This document shows, in pieces, positions 21,600-33,311 of a stretch of DNA of 64,000 bases. The stretch is taken from positions 2,232,001-2,296,000 of the forward strand of contig CM034546.1 of the NCBI GenBank assembly GCA_020055645.1. The letters are read 5' to 3'. A program made the translations under genes and the position numbers. This DNA is from Tomocerus qinae. Its lineage: Eukaryota > Arthropoda > Collembola > Entomobryomorpha > Tomoceridae. Below the pieces are notes generated by a model, which worked only from the letters and a program-made list of their open reading frames with translations, was not told the DNA's origin and made no database searches. The number at the start of each line of letters is the position of its first letter. Position 1 is the first letter of the stretch.

Positions 21600-24500
21600 C
21601 AAAATAAACTATGTCAAATGCATGTAAAAAAGTAGCGGAGATAACCGTGCTTTGTGATGTTAAAAGACGTTTTGAGTGAAATTTTTCAATGACTTTTGAC
21701 ATTTTGACCCATATAACTTCACCTTGGCCTGACCAAACAAATAACCTTTCGAACGAGCTATCTCATGACGCTTTAAAATGTCGATAACTAAAGTTACACC
21801 AATTATTTTTTCACCACGCCGACAGGCAAGAGAATTGGAGATGTTTTCTTCCGATGTTATCTATATTCAAACTTGACCTTAGTTTTTATTCCTAGATTAC
21901 ATTCAAAAAGTTTGAACTGATTATCTCAAATCGTTCTTGAATTATTGTGCTAACAGACAGCAAGTAGGGACAGATCGACAGACAGATCGGTCAATCCTAT
22001 AAAGCAGCTCCATTAGTAAATTGACGGAAAATAAAATATTGTACATGTTGCACAAATCAATAAAAAGACCAAAATGAGGCCATAATTCGGGGTGTATCTA
22101 TTGGGAACACGACATACCATTTGTGTGTTAATATCTGATTCCGATACTCAGATTGTTATCAAATTTACTTTATTGAACTGTCAAATGTATTTAAGAATAG
22201 CAGAAGAATGGCACAGATTTACATTGACAATTTCCTCATATCTAATTCACTTGATGGAAAATGTGTCTAACCAAAGAGATGAAGAACAGTGAATGAAAGA
22301 AGTGCTGCATTTTACATCGAAAGAAAATGTAGTTAGTTCGTGTTAAATCGTATGCGTTGTTTTGTGTACATGATACAATTATTTCTCAATAAAATTCGAT
22401 AGACAGCATATAGAATGAATATAAAAGAAATGATAATTTATTCCAATTAAAGTTTGTTTACCTACTGTGCATAGGTTGCCTACTAAAGTTTGACGAATTG
22501 GGCAGGCCAATACAGTCATAGAGATTTAACATGAATGCCGAAGGATACATTTTGTTGTTACTATGGAAATAGAAAATCACGATAGGCAAATAACAGATAG
22601 CCTAGGCACTATGAATGTGGTCCGAAATGCCTCCCTAAGGTAGAATAGTCATGAAAATTATAGTCATAATATTGATTTGCCTTTTGCTGTCAATGGTAAA
22701 ATCATACGAATGAGCCCACACTTAATGGTTTTTTAATTAAAAGCGCTTGAAATGAAAACATTTGACTTTTTGAAGGGTTCAGAAAGCATTTTGCATTAAG
22801 GTTAATCGTGTTAGCTAAATATAGGCCGAAATCAGAATAATATATGATGTACTAAAACGCACCCATGGTAGTAAGTACAAATTACTTGTAACTCAGGTAT
22901 CTTTAATATTGTATGGACATTTAGATTAAAAAATACGTAAAAGTAAAGTTCTAAGCAGATGGAAAGTTTGACAGAATATGTTTTGTTATGCACGTTATGC
23001 ATATGAAAACAGTTTAATTTGTACAATGCTTTTTTATCATATAGCGCATTTTCGGTGTCCATCTTAGCCTTAGCTTAAGATGGGTGCATAGTGGACATTT
23101 GATAACATAGAGGATTATGGGCGTGTTGTAGTAATTTTATATAAATACATACAAATAATGTACTAAATACACTTTCGAAGCAGGGCTCAGTTTTAATCTG
23201 CTATTTTGACATTTCCTTAGCCACCCGGGCAAAATGGGCAAAGAGTATACCGAGTGGGAAAAAGTCTTATTCGTAATTATTTAGATTTTTTTTTTCTAAA
23301 TTTGAAATTTCAAGTTTTACTTTTGTTAATTTTTCTCTTTCTGCCCTACAACCGCTTGAGATTTTGCCCATCTAGTAGTCACTTTTGCCCCTAGTCAGTT
23401 TACCTAGCCAGTGGTTGAATACTGTTTGGAATCCATTCCTTATCAGCAATACAAAACAAAAGATATATTGGATATATTATTAAGTGCTTCCAGTTCTGGA
23501 AACAATAACTTGATGCGTATAGCTAAGCAGTATTGTGGTTGCTCATGTAAGTCGAGGGAGTAAAAATAAGACAAACAAGAACTTGGAACGCAGTTGATGG
23601 ATGTAGAGTGGATCTATAATATGGCCTATTCATGGCAATAAATATGTAAATAACATTTTCATGTTATTATGGGATAGGAGATGTAAGGAAGCACAGGCAA
23701 TACATAAATGCATACCAGAATGTTTGATTCGCTGATCATAATTATTTCAATAATGCAACTAGATGCAACTAGAAGTTAATGCTGGGTGGCCTCAGAGTCT
23801 TGCACGAAAACCTCAAAACCCCTATTTCTGCTACTTTAATTTTGAAGAGATTTTCAAAAACAGTTGAATTTCGGTAATTAAATACTTTCCGTTATGAAAT
23901 TCTAAGCTAAGCCAGCATTTATTTTTCTCTAAATATTTTTTTATATTTAATATCCGATTTCGTTTTTTGAATATCGATTTATTCCTTTTTTGAGAAGAGT
24001 TGAAGAGTCAGATGAATAGTAACTAAATACATTGATGCAAGAAAATTTTTAGTTTGTAGCAAAAATTTTTACCACTAAAGAAAAACAAAACTTACTTCAA
24101 TACGGTTCTGTACATATTGCAAGTGCAGTAAAATTTTAAATTCCCCGCAAGAGCGAAGCATTGTGTGTAAAGTTTCGTTATTCTTTTATAATCTCAAAAT
24201 TGGAGAGACTATAATATCAAATGCTTGCCACAAATTTATTGTCCATGGTTATTCATAGACTTAGGTAGGTACTTGAAGCAGAATTAGAGAAGCAGAAATA
24301 AACCAAACCTAGGCCAGGCATGAAAAGTAGATCAACCGTAAGCCGGTGCCATTAGTAAGCCTGTTACATATACCTCACAATGTCAGCAAACTTGAACTTG
24401 AAAATCAATGTCACAATGACTGTATTGTGCCAATAAGTATATTTCTACCTATTTATCAGATCTTTCACCTCTCAACCTTGTTTATACATATAGGCACTGC

Positions 24501-25085
24501 TTCTTCAATGTTTCTATGATTTTATTGAAAGTTATTTTGTTATGCACTTGCCTATATTTCTTGGCTTAATCACAATAAAAAGGTATCAATTCTTAAATGA
24601 AGAAGTTAGCTATTTATTTTAGAAAATAAACCATCTATAGCTCAACGATTGCATTTTACTTTACTGTTTCTGGTTATTATTGTATAGTTGTAAAATTTGA
24701 ATCTGTTTGAAAATAAAATCGCCTTACCATTAACGGTGAAGTTAACCACGAAATAAAATTAACTATACAATTTTTCGTGCTAATTTTGAAAGTAAAAAGA
24801 AGGACTTTTATGTTAGTTACTAAATTTTGTGTTAATTACTAAATAATAGTTATTCTATCAAATATTTAACCCGCTCCGAAATGGAAAAGTACGTATTATA
24901 CACCAAAACGTTTAAAATAATCATGCAAAACACTGTGTACAACTTACAAGTGACTACACTCTCTAGAAATTGACCTATACCTATATCTAAACATGTTTGC
25001 GACTTGTGATTTTTGGCCGTGAAATCGTTCTTAAATTATGTGCAAGGCGAAAACAAGTTTTTGTTACACTGCTTAGCATTTATTA
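21600..25085. other. Gene-free interval between the two blocks
   Basis: About 3.5 kb of AT-rich sequence with only short ORFs lacking motifs, splice context or composition bias. I find no tRNA, tandem array or recognisable element. Confidence 0.4.
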
Positions 25086-25091
25086 TTGCTG

Positions 25092-25099
25092 TATAAAAG
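25092..25099 (+). promoter_or_regulatory. TATA box of the CRAL-TRIO gene
   Basis: TATAAAAG lies about 115 bp before the ATG at 25208, with a purine-rich stretch downstream where the transcription start would be expected. Confidence 0.6.
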
Positions 25100-25207
25100 A
25101 AGCGAGAAATCCAGCAAACTAACTATTGAGTGTCACATAATCACAAAACACAATCGCAATCAGAAATACAGTTCACGAAAATTTCGGCGATTTTTAAGAC
25201 AACTACA

Positions 25208-28200
25208 ATGAGGGCGATAGTCTTCATCTTGTTCTTTTTAGGTTCAATTGCTCCGTTTTTTGCAGAAGCAGCAACTTTCGACGAATTTAGTAAGAAAATA
25301 AATTTCGTTTTAAACAATCATTAGCAGTTATTAATTAATCATAGAATTTGTAACTAGAAATTCTAATATTTTTATATTTTTGAAAATTCTCTCCATTTAT
25401 TTGCAGCCTCAAAAGGAAATGGTACCTCCGTTGTTATTGACAAACCCACTAAGCATCAATTGACAGCGCAACAAAAATCCCTGGTCCAACAGGTATGAAG
25501 AAGTTAATCGATTTTAATTACGTTAAATAATTCTGGTACTGCTATCTGATTTAACATTTATGACTTTAATAGAAAATCATGTATCCAGGAATTTAACCAA
25601 GAGGGGCAACGGGAAAATATTTAAGCAATAATATGACATTTTTGGGCGAAATATATTTTTAAATTTTTAACATTTTTCGACAAATAAATCCTCATTTTTT
25701 CGAAATACCCCTTGGCCCCCTTTAAACGTGGTTTATGGTAGAGTTGATCGAATTTATTGATAGTCGGACCCATCGCAAATTCAAATCAAACATTGTTTCA
25801 CAGATTTTTTGATTACCTAGTTCCGGATTCAATACCGAAATTTATTAACTGACGACTATTTACGGTCCGAAAGCCATATTGGTGGAATACTTGAAGGTAT
25901 CTGGTTTATTGCATTACCATTTAATTAATTTGCAATTTAAATAAAACTAAATTCTTTGATGTTTTATCCAACAGCTAATAAATGGAATCTGGTTCCTGCT
26001 TCAAAAATGCTTAAAAGGGTAAAACAATCATATCCATAACTTTACTTCGTCAGTTGTATATGAATAAGTCAGGCATTTTTGTAGTTTCTTGAAAATAATT
26101 ACAATACCGACACAGATATCTATTTGTGGCAAATCAGAAGTTAGTAAAAGGTTTGATTATACCCAAAGTATGATATCAATTGTGCGTATATTAGGTATTA
26201 AACTGGCGGCGTAGAACTAAAGTTGACGAACTTAATAATGTCGAACCCGATTCAGATTTAATCAAACGTTTCCCATGGAGAGTAAATGCCAAAACCAGAG
26301 ATGGCTGCCCAGGTAATTATTATTCAAATAATACCTGCTTTGTTCATTAGATACAATTTCTCATTACTCATTAGCAGTGCTTAAACTTTAAACTAAGTTG
26401 AATTCTATGCCAATTTTACCCCCTGACCATTGGCCCACTGGCAGTTGGTTTGGTTACTGGCAGTTTTTACTAAATTGTAAAAAAAATCACCCTAAAATAA
26501 AACAGTCCTGATTAGTATTAGTACTATAATTTATTCGGAATTAGAGCCTTAATAACATTTTTAATCGATAACATAAAAACCTACAGCAAGCCGTAACAGA
26601 AGTTCGCCTGAGTAAAGGGGACGTGTGCACATTTATGGTAGAATAATACTGGAAAAGATACATTAACAAATTAATGCTGGCTATCAAAATCAACAGAAAA
26701 TTAAAATAGGTTAATGTTGGCTATCAAAATCAGCAGAAAATCAAAATAGATTAATGTTGACTATTAAAATCAGCAGAAAATCAAAATAGATAAATGCTGA
26801 CTATTAATATCAACAGAAAATCAAAATAAATTAATGCTGACTATTAAAATCAACAGAGAATCAAAATAGATTTATGTTGACTATTACAATCAACATTATT
26901 GCTGACTATTAAAATCAACAGAAAAACAAAATAGATTTATGTTGAATATTACAATCAACATTAATGTTAACTATTAAAATCAACAGAAAATTAAAATAGG
27001 TTAATGTTGACTATCAAAATCAGTAGAAAATGAAAATAGATTAATGCTGACTATTAAAATCAACAGACAATCAAAATAGAGTAATGTGATTATTAAAATC
27101 AACAGAAAATCAAATTAGATTAATGTTGACTATTAAAATCAAAAGAAAATCAAAATTGATTAATATTAACTATCAAAGTTAAAATAAAATCAAAATTGAT
27201 TAATAATAACTATCAAAATTAAAAGGAAATGAAAATCGGTTATAGTTGCTTTACTATGAAATCTAAAGTCCGTTAGAAGCGGTATGAAATATTTTATACT
27301 ATTATGGTAACAATTTATAGGAAACGCAATTGAAATTTTCTTTGCCCATTTTCTACTTTCACTATCAAAATTAAGAGAAAGTGAGCACGCGGTATCTTGG
27401 TAACCAGTTGACCAATGTGGCCTATTTTCAATAGGGGTTGTCAGTGGTCTATAGGCATTGTTTTCGCCAAGTTTGGTCAAAATCTATTAATGCGTTCGAA
27501 AGTTATCGTGTTCACTAACGGACGAACGGACGGACTGTGCTAAAACTACGCTTTTTAAGTTGTGCAATTAGCAGAAATGATTTTATAGTTCTACTTTTTT
27601 AGGATATAAATAATCAACATTTTGATAATACGTCAAACGTACATGAGTCTAGGCCACTAATATGCTTATCTTGTAAGATAATATCTTGGTAGGCAACTTT
27701 GCATCTGAGATTGTTTAATGACAAAAAATGAAAGTTGTTGTGCGTAGAAATTATAGCTTTGGATTTTACTAACCATGAATTAACAACAACTGCGAGCTTG
27801 TAGATCATAAATTTTGATATCCAAGGTTGATTTACTGGAAACCTGTTGTTACTTATTATGCGTGTATTGTGTATCAAAGTTTTGGAAATTGGATGGGGAC
27901 GATGGCTTGTAGCCGATTATATCCAGTCGAAGGAATTTGTCCGCGACGCCGTGAGGACATACAATAGACATAGTGATCAAATGTGGGAAAGAGCTAGATG
28001 GGCTACAAAAAATCTGGCCCCCAAATGCGAACAGGCAGTTCTTGTAGCTGACATCAAAGGATTTGCCATGAAAAATGTGGCTGAGGCAAATGGTACACAT
28101 CTTAAGAAATAATTTTTAACAAGTTTAGTTATTGTTATAAATAGTCGCCTCAAATTCAGTATTTTTTTATTTATGACCTATTTAGCTCTAAATACGGTAA

Positions 28201-28538
28201 TCAGAATGGCTTTGACTCTCAATGATAAATATTCCAACTTGTACCAAAGCATTATTTGTGTAAATGGTAAGTGTGAAACCACATTGACTACCATATATAG
28301 CATTAAATGGCAACAAATGTCGGCGTTGCACAAGTTTAGTTTAAATTATTCTACAATTTCAGCTCCTCCAGATTTCATTACACTTATGAAGACTCTGCAA
28401 CCTTCATTAGGAGTTACAGCCAAAGCGTTTAGTATTTACTCAGAAAAAGAAGTCGATAAAGCAAAGAAACACGTCAGTGCCTATATAGACCCTGCTCAAT
28501 TGACAGCCCCTTACTTAGGTACAAAAAAGTCTTTTTAA
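25208..28538 (+). CDS. Secreted CRAL-TRIO/Sec14-like lipid-binding protein
   Basis: Eight exons with matching phases: 25208-25289, 25407-25492, 25821-25896, 25975-26018, 26195-26312, 27880-28092, 28186-28266, 28363-28538; 291 aa. Exon 1 gives a clear signal peptide (MRAIVFILFFLGSIAPFFAEA). The CRAL-TRIO N domain follows (LTAQQKSLVQQ..., ANKWNLVPASKMLKRVLNWR). The lipid-binding domain has VLVADIKGFAMKNV, a YSNLYQSIICVNAP strand like the YPE...VNAP of Sec14, and ends KKHVSAYIDPAQLTAPYLG. Family members carry hydrophobic ligands such as retinoids, tocopherol or phosphatidylinositol, usually in the cytosol, so the signal peptide is unusual. Intron 5 contains a minisatellite-bearing mobile element. 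The start at 25208 is chosen because the signal peptide begins there. Ligand unknown. Confidence 0.85.
26581..27545 (+). mobile_element. Minisatellite-bearing element, copy 1 (Helentron/DINE-like?)
   Basis: It begins CTACAGCAAGCCGTAACAGAAG followed by TTCGCCTGAGTAAAG, the same as copy 2 at 38321. Its core is an array of a unit of about 38-40 bp built on TTAATGTTGACTATTAAAATCAACAGAAAATC (two blocks), followed by GGACGGACGGAC. Block A shows the empty site: its intron runs CATAAAAACCACGC straight through, so this copy inserted after the block duplicated. The right end is eroded. There is no coding capacity. A 5' subterminal repeat, central tandem array and 3' complementary repeat recall non-autonomous Helentrons; the class is inferred. 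Confidence 0.65.
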
Positions 28539-29076
28539 TAATAATAAGATGCGTTCATAACCATAAAATTCTTAACACATTGTCCATTCTGATTAACAAT
28601 TCGCAAGAAATGTTATTTTTGTGCGTACCAATGTTAATCCCGTTGTGTTTGATGAATTAAAAAGTATTTATATCGTACACATCTCGATCTTGATCCTACA
28701 TTTCAAAACGTTCACCTATTTAATTCCGTAAAATATTTAAAGTGCCATGTCTGCTCTGCATTTTATCATGCGATTCTATTCATTATCATTCTTATTGATA
28801 AAGCTCTGTTGTTTTTAAGTGCATCTATGTAAGTTTGGTTGAACATGTAGCGAATACATAGTAGTAAACAACCAACCATGTCCAATCCTAGATAGATATG
28901 TATAGGAAAATCGTTCTTATCATAATATGGATATCAATCACCCATTTTGTTTTTATTAATTCTTGTTAAAATGCAGTCCATTTCAACAAATATTCCTTGC
29001 TTACGAATAAATAGGATTGCACAAAATAAAGGTTAAATATTTTACCAAATGCATCCAAACAGATCTATAAGTCAAG

Positions 29077-31488
29077 TCAGTATGCAATCTTGTTTCTCAA
29101 AACTTTGCTTGCTTCCACCAAAACTGTAATAAATGTAATTGTCTTTTGTTTAAAAAGTGTTTTGTTTTCCCAAAAAAATGCCACAGCATAGAGAAATGTA
29201 AGGGAAGCACAAATGTAAAATATTGTTGAAATATTGGAATTATACATTGTAATAGCCCTTACAGGACTTCTTTTCCAGCATGTTTTGCATTCGGTAAAGT
29301 TCCATCTGCTGTAATGATCTTGCCATATTTGTAATATTCCTGAATGAATTAACATATGTAATCGTTTTCTTAGAAAATAAGTTAGCATAGGAAATTGCCA
29401 ACTGTAGAATCCCGAATAAATAGGAAATGAGAGAAATGACTTTTCTTCAGCTCCTCGATATAATTGGTGAATTGGTTGGACTCCGCCACTCTGAGGATTC
29501 CAATGTGAATCATTAAGAAGCCGATGGAGATTGGAACTTGAGAGAATGAGGACGGAATTATTGCATTCTGCTATCCACTTTTGAGGAGTGACCGTGTAAG
29601 GAAATCCTGGAGGAAATTGAACCTTTTCACTAAGCTTTAACATAGTTTCTTTATTATTTGTAATTTGAAAATCTTGGGAAGACTCTAAAAGTCGGTAGAT
29701 TATAAACCGAAATTTAAAGTTCATAATTAACTGACTATTATCATATTCCTGAATGTGTGTCTGAATTATCTTTATATCTGAGCTATCAATTTTGAAATCT
29801 GGGCTTTCCAATTTTTGTCTACAATAAGATAAGTTATGCGAATCTGTGCCATTAGTTTTAATACATTCTTGGTAGTAGATTTTTAGTAAATCTTTTTCCC
29901 ATTGTAACTGGAAAGGATCCAAGTCGTTTGCATATTTAATTTCCCCAAGAGCAGTTACATCTGAGAGATTTGCTATCTGTTCTATAGATTCAATTTGTTT
30001 GACTGGACGTGGCTCCACTAAATCCGTAATTACAATTCCTTTGTATCCGTTGGTCAATACGATGAACATTAGCAACAAGGGACCAATGACCAATCTGATC
30101 CAGAGGGTTTGTTCTGCTTTTGTTGGAAGAGAGTAACTGACTTCTATTATATATGCATAGCAAATCATCATAAATGGAACACTTTCCTCTCCTTTGTAAT
30201 ATGTTACTCCATGAACAAAGAGAATTACAGGGATAATTGTGGTAATGATACCCAGCCAAGCGAAAGGTTGAAAAGGTCGGACGTACCCATAAAAAGAGAG
30301 ATTTTCATCTTCTAAAACGACACAGGAGATAAAATTGAAGGATTCTTCCATTATGGGAATTATAGTCAAGTAAGGGTCATACCGATAATCAATTATACTC
30401 TGTTGGTCTTCGTCATAAAAATTCATTTGTCCATAAAATAAGATAGAATATTCATGCTCAACAATATCAGAGGTATACGCTTCTTTTGTTGACATTGTAA
30501 TATTTGAAGAACCTTCTAAAATGATTGAAAGGATCGGAAGGGAAATTTTATTGTTTCCGTTAAAATTGTACGTTGTAAAATGCACATTGAGTAGCGGTGG
30601 TCCATTATATGGCTTATACACATGCTGTTGAAATCGATCATTCTCTACTATTGATGTATGGTCGGCAACAATAAATTTCCGAACGAAACTGCTTTCTTTC
30701 ATGACATAATTTGTCACTAATTCACGCAGTGGTCTATTATTTAGACAATGTTCATGTGGACATATCGGCCACATGGCAAACGATATGTGAGTATTAGGCT
30801 CAATCTGTGGCCAAATCAAATACACATTTTGTGCATCGTCATCTGATAAAGACAATACAAACCAAGATTTTTTCCAAAAATAAACATACTCGTGGTCAAT
30901 TTTAGCAAAATTGGAATATGACTTTGCACGCTCAAAACTTTCTTTGTTAACGAACATGTACACAGAAGAATATTCCACCAAGTTGTACATTAACTCGATA
31001 TTAAAATGGTCATATTTGTCCACAGTTTTATATCCTTCTTCTTTTGCCGCTCGCTTAGTGATGTAATCAATTACTAAAGTATCAGCAATAATAGTTGGAT
31101 CTAAATTAAATGCAATATTCACCACACAAACTAAACGGCTAAGCAGACGTGGGGTCGATAATTTGAAGGAATCTTTTGTAGTTAAATTTCGTTTACATTT
31201 AGAGTAATGACTTCTTGAAATTGAATGGCGGTAAAATGGTTCTAATAACGATAAATGTTTTAAATTGCAATATTTTTCTTCCTCGTCAAATTTTAATTTT
31301 GTAAATGCGAATGGTAAGTCAATTTCCTGCAATTCGTTACTTGACAGCTCTTCTGATAATGTTTTATAAGACTTGGGTTGAAAAATCAAATTAATGTAGC
31401 ATTCTTTTTCACGATGAACTACATCTTTCAATTTCCACCCAAAACACAATTGAACTACTACAAGTAAATGACACAAAATATTTGACAT
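29077..31488 (-). CDS. Ionotropic-receptor-like chemoreceptor, intact
   Basis: Single-exon gene of about 803 aa. The open frame runs to 31506, but MSNILCHLLVVVQLCFG at 31488 is the better start because it opens a signal peptide. Numbered from 31506: extracellular N-terminal and S1 region, SFYGYVRPFQPFAW before TM1 (about 414-437), pore segment about 445-460, TM2 (468-487), LVEPRPVKQIES after it, the S2 lobe with PQKWIAECNNSVLI, a CKTCW motif near 740 and TM3 (about 758-779). This is the topology of IRs, iGluR-derived cation channels used for smell and taste. The family is divergent, and no classic glutamate-binding triad was recognised. It has three damaged paralogs in the window. It lies tail-to-tail with the CRAL-TRIO gene. 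Confidence 0.85.
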   Translation of the reverse strand: MSNILCHLLVVVQLCFGWKLKDVVHREKECYINLIFQPKSYKTLSEELSSNELQEIDLPFAFTKLKFDEEEKYCNLKHLSLLEPFYRHSISRSHYSKCKRNLTTKDSFKLSTPRLLSRLVCVVNIAFNLDPTIIADTLVIDYITKRAAKEEGYKTVDKYDHFNIELMYNLVEYSSVYMFVNKESFERAKSYSNFAKIDHEYVYFWKKSWFVLSLSDDDAQNVYLIWPQIEPNTHISFAMWPICPHEHCLNNRPLRELVTNYVMKESSFVRKFIVADHTSIVENDRFQQHVYKPYNGPPLLNVHFTTYNFNGNNKISLPILSIILEGSSNITMSTKEAYTSDIVEHEYSILFYGQMNFYDEDQQSIIDYRYDPYLTIIPIMEESFNFISCVVLEDENLSFYGYVRPFQPFAWLGIITTIIPVILFVHGVTYYKGEESVPFMMICYAYIIEVSYSLPTKAEQTLWIRLVIGPLLLMFIVLTNGYKGIVITDLVEPRPVKQIESIEQIANLSDVTALGEIKYANDLDPFQLQWEKDLLKIYYQECIKTNGTDSHNLSYCRQKLESPDFKIDSSDIKIIQTHIQEYDNSQLIMNFKFRFIIYRLLESSQDFQITNNKETMLKLSEKVQFPPGFPYTVTPQKWIAECNNSVLILSSSNLHRLLNDSHWNPQSGGVQPIHQLYRGAEEKSFLSFPIYSGFYSWQFPMLTYFLRKRLHMLIHSGILQIWQDHYSRWNFTECKTCWKRSPVRAITMYNSNISTIFYICASLTFLYAVAFFWENKTLFKQKTITFITVLVEASKVLRNKIAY

Positions 31489-31509
31489 TTTTAAGTCGTG
31501 CTGCAATTA

Positions 31510-33300
31510 TCGGTTATAAGTTAAATTGAACATTAAGAAAATGTACTGTCAACCGGGGCTACATTCGGCCGATTGTTTTGGGCTTTTCCAAAACTGCTAG
31601 GAGAAATTTCTTTGAAAACTATGCGTCCGTCACCTCGTCACTTCATAAGTCAACTCAGGGGTTGGATTTTCATTGGCAAAACGTTAATTATACTACATGA
31701 TGTCACGATTTCTACGACTGGGCAAACTAGGAAACCTAATGGATTAAAACTGCCAAGATTTTTATAACGTTTGATCGGCTACCTCTCATTCTGTAAAATA
31801 TTCACTTAGATGGACGAAAATTAACCTCTAAAAATTTTCAGCATGCAATAAACCTGCTCAAACATTATAAAAATTTAGATAAGAATCCTGACAGTTTTAA
31901 TTTTTATGCTTGACGAAAACACTTTTCCTGATGGGGATAATTTTCAATTTATGTGAGATAAGTGATACTGTTTCAGAGAGTTTTATATCTCATTTCGCTG
32001 AGGTGCGAAAGTTATCTCATGAAAAGTAACCCCAGTTGACCGTATATATGTTGTGCCAAAATAATCAAATTCTCTGATGTTATACTTAATAGGACAATCA
32101 ATAATAGTAATACATACCTAGCCCCAACTACCTCTATAATTGCCAGTTTATTGCTGTCGCCAAAATAGAAACATTTGAATATTTCATTGTGTTTAAATAC
32201 TGGGTGTCTGCAAAACCTTTCAGGATAGTCACAAAATTCTCAAGAAAACCTCAACTCACTATGTATTCAACAATCTATGACGCAAATAGATATAGGTTCA
32301 GCTTCGGCGATCCAAACTATACGTTGCTTCCATTAGTCGTTTATAATAGTAAAAACATCTCAAACTCTTGGGTTTGGCTAGCTGTGTCTAGATAGATTGA
32401 TTATCTAATTTTTATATCACGTCGCCCCGGTTAGACTTAAGTTCTTCGTGTCTCAGAATTCGGTTCGACTCGATGACCCAGAACTAGTCGTCGGGACGCA
32501 AACATAAAATCTATAGACTATCTTATTATAGATGGTTTTACATTCACGCTTGTCTATAGGATTAACTCTTTAAAAATACCTGTCCGCACTCCATGTATGT
32601 AGTATTTAGTTCAAAATTGCTGCCTGTATGTATCGTGTACCCTCCTTTTCTATCAACGTTGTTACTTACGACTACGACATAAACTTAACTGCGACCTGTA
32701 TAGAGAAATCCGCTGTGGGATTTATATTATGTAAATTATTAAACCACTTGTGTTAGAATTAGTTTTAACTTTTTAAATAAAATCAACCGATGTTATTAGA
32801 TTTGGTTAAAACATGTTGATTGAAACTAGAATATTTTATGTAACGATTGTTGTAATTTTTATTATAATCACAATACAGAAAAACATGACAAGTAAATAAA
32901 TAAATAAATAAATAATTTAAATCGCATTTTGTATGTTTATATACTCTTGGTTTTTGTTGGATACATAAAGGTATATTTTCAAAGGGTTTACTGCTCTTTC
33001 TGGGTTGCGTCGATGAAATGAATTGATCCACATTCTCATTTATCTGGACAATTTGAAACAGTACTAGATGTACAGGTCCCTAGAAAAATTTAATTATTTT
33101 TTTTAATTCAACCAATATATTTTACTAATTTTATTATTATAACTAAAGCAAAATATTTGCTGGATTTGATATTTAAAGAATCCTAAATTAGTTATTGTAG
33201 TATTAGTAGTTACTGTAAAAATTGGAGTGTATAATTCGTCAAAAAAATTCCACGCCAATTATTACAAGTATTGTTTTCTGGGTTAAATAGCTACTAAAAT
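31510..33300. other. Gene-free interval
   Basis: Upstream of the IR start and downstream of the astacin stop. AT-rich with no credible exon. A short TAAA microsatellite lies near 32897. IR promoter elements may lie in the first few hundred bases, but I see no clear TATA box. Confidence 0.4.
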
Positions 33301-33311
33301 TACAACAGCTA

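Noticed and set aside
25975-26018. CRAL-TRIO exon 4 read as LINGIWFLLQKC
   Set aside because: That frame leads to a stop in exon 5; the ANKWNLVPASK frame fits both neighbours and the family motif.
26650-27240. CRISPR-like array
   Set aside because: Units are contiguous and diverged with no unique spacers, and the sequence is an intron of a eukaryotic gene.
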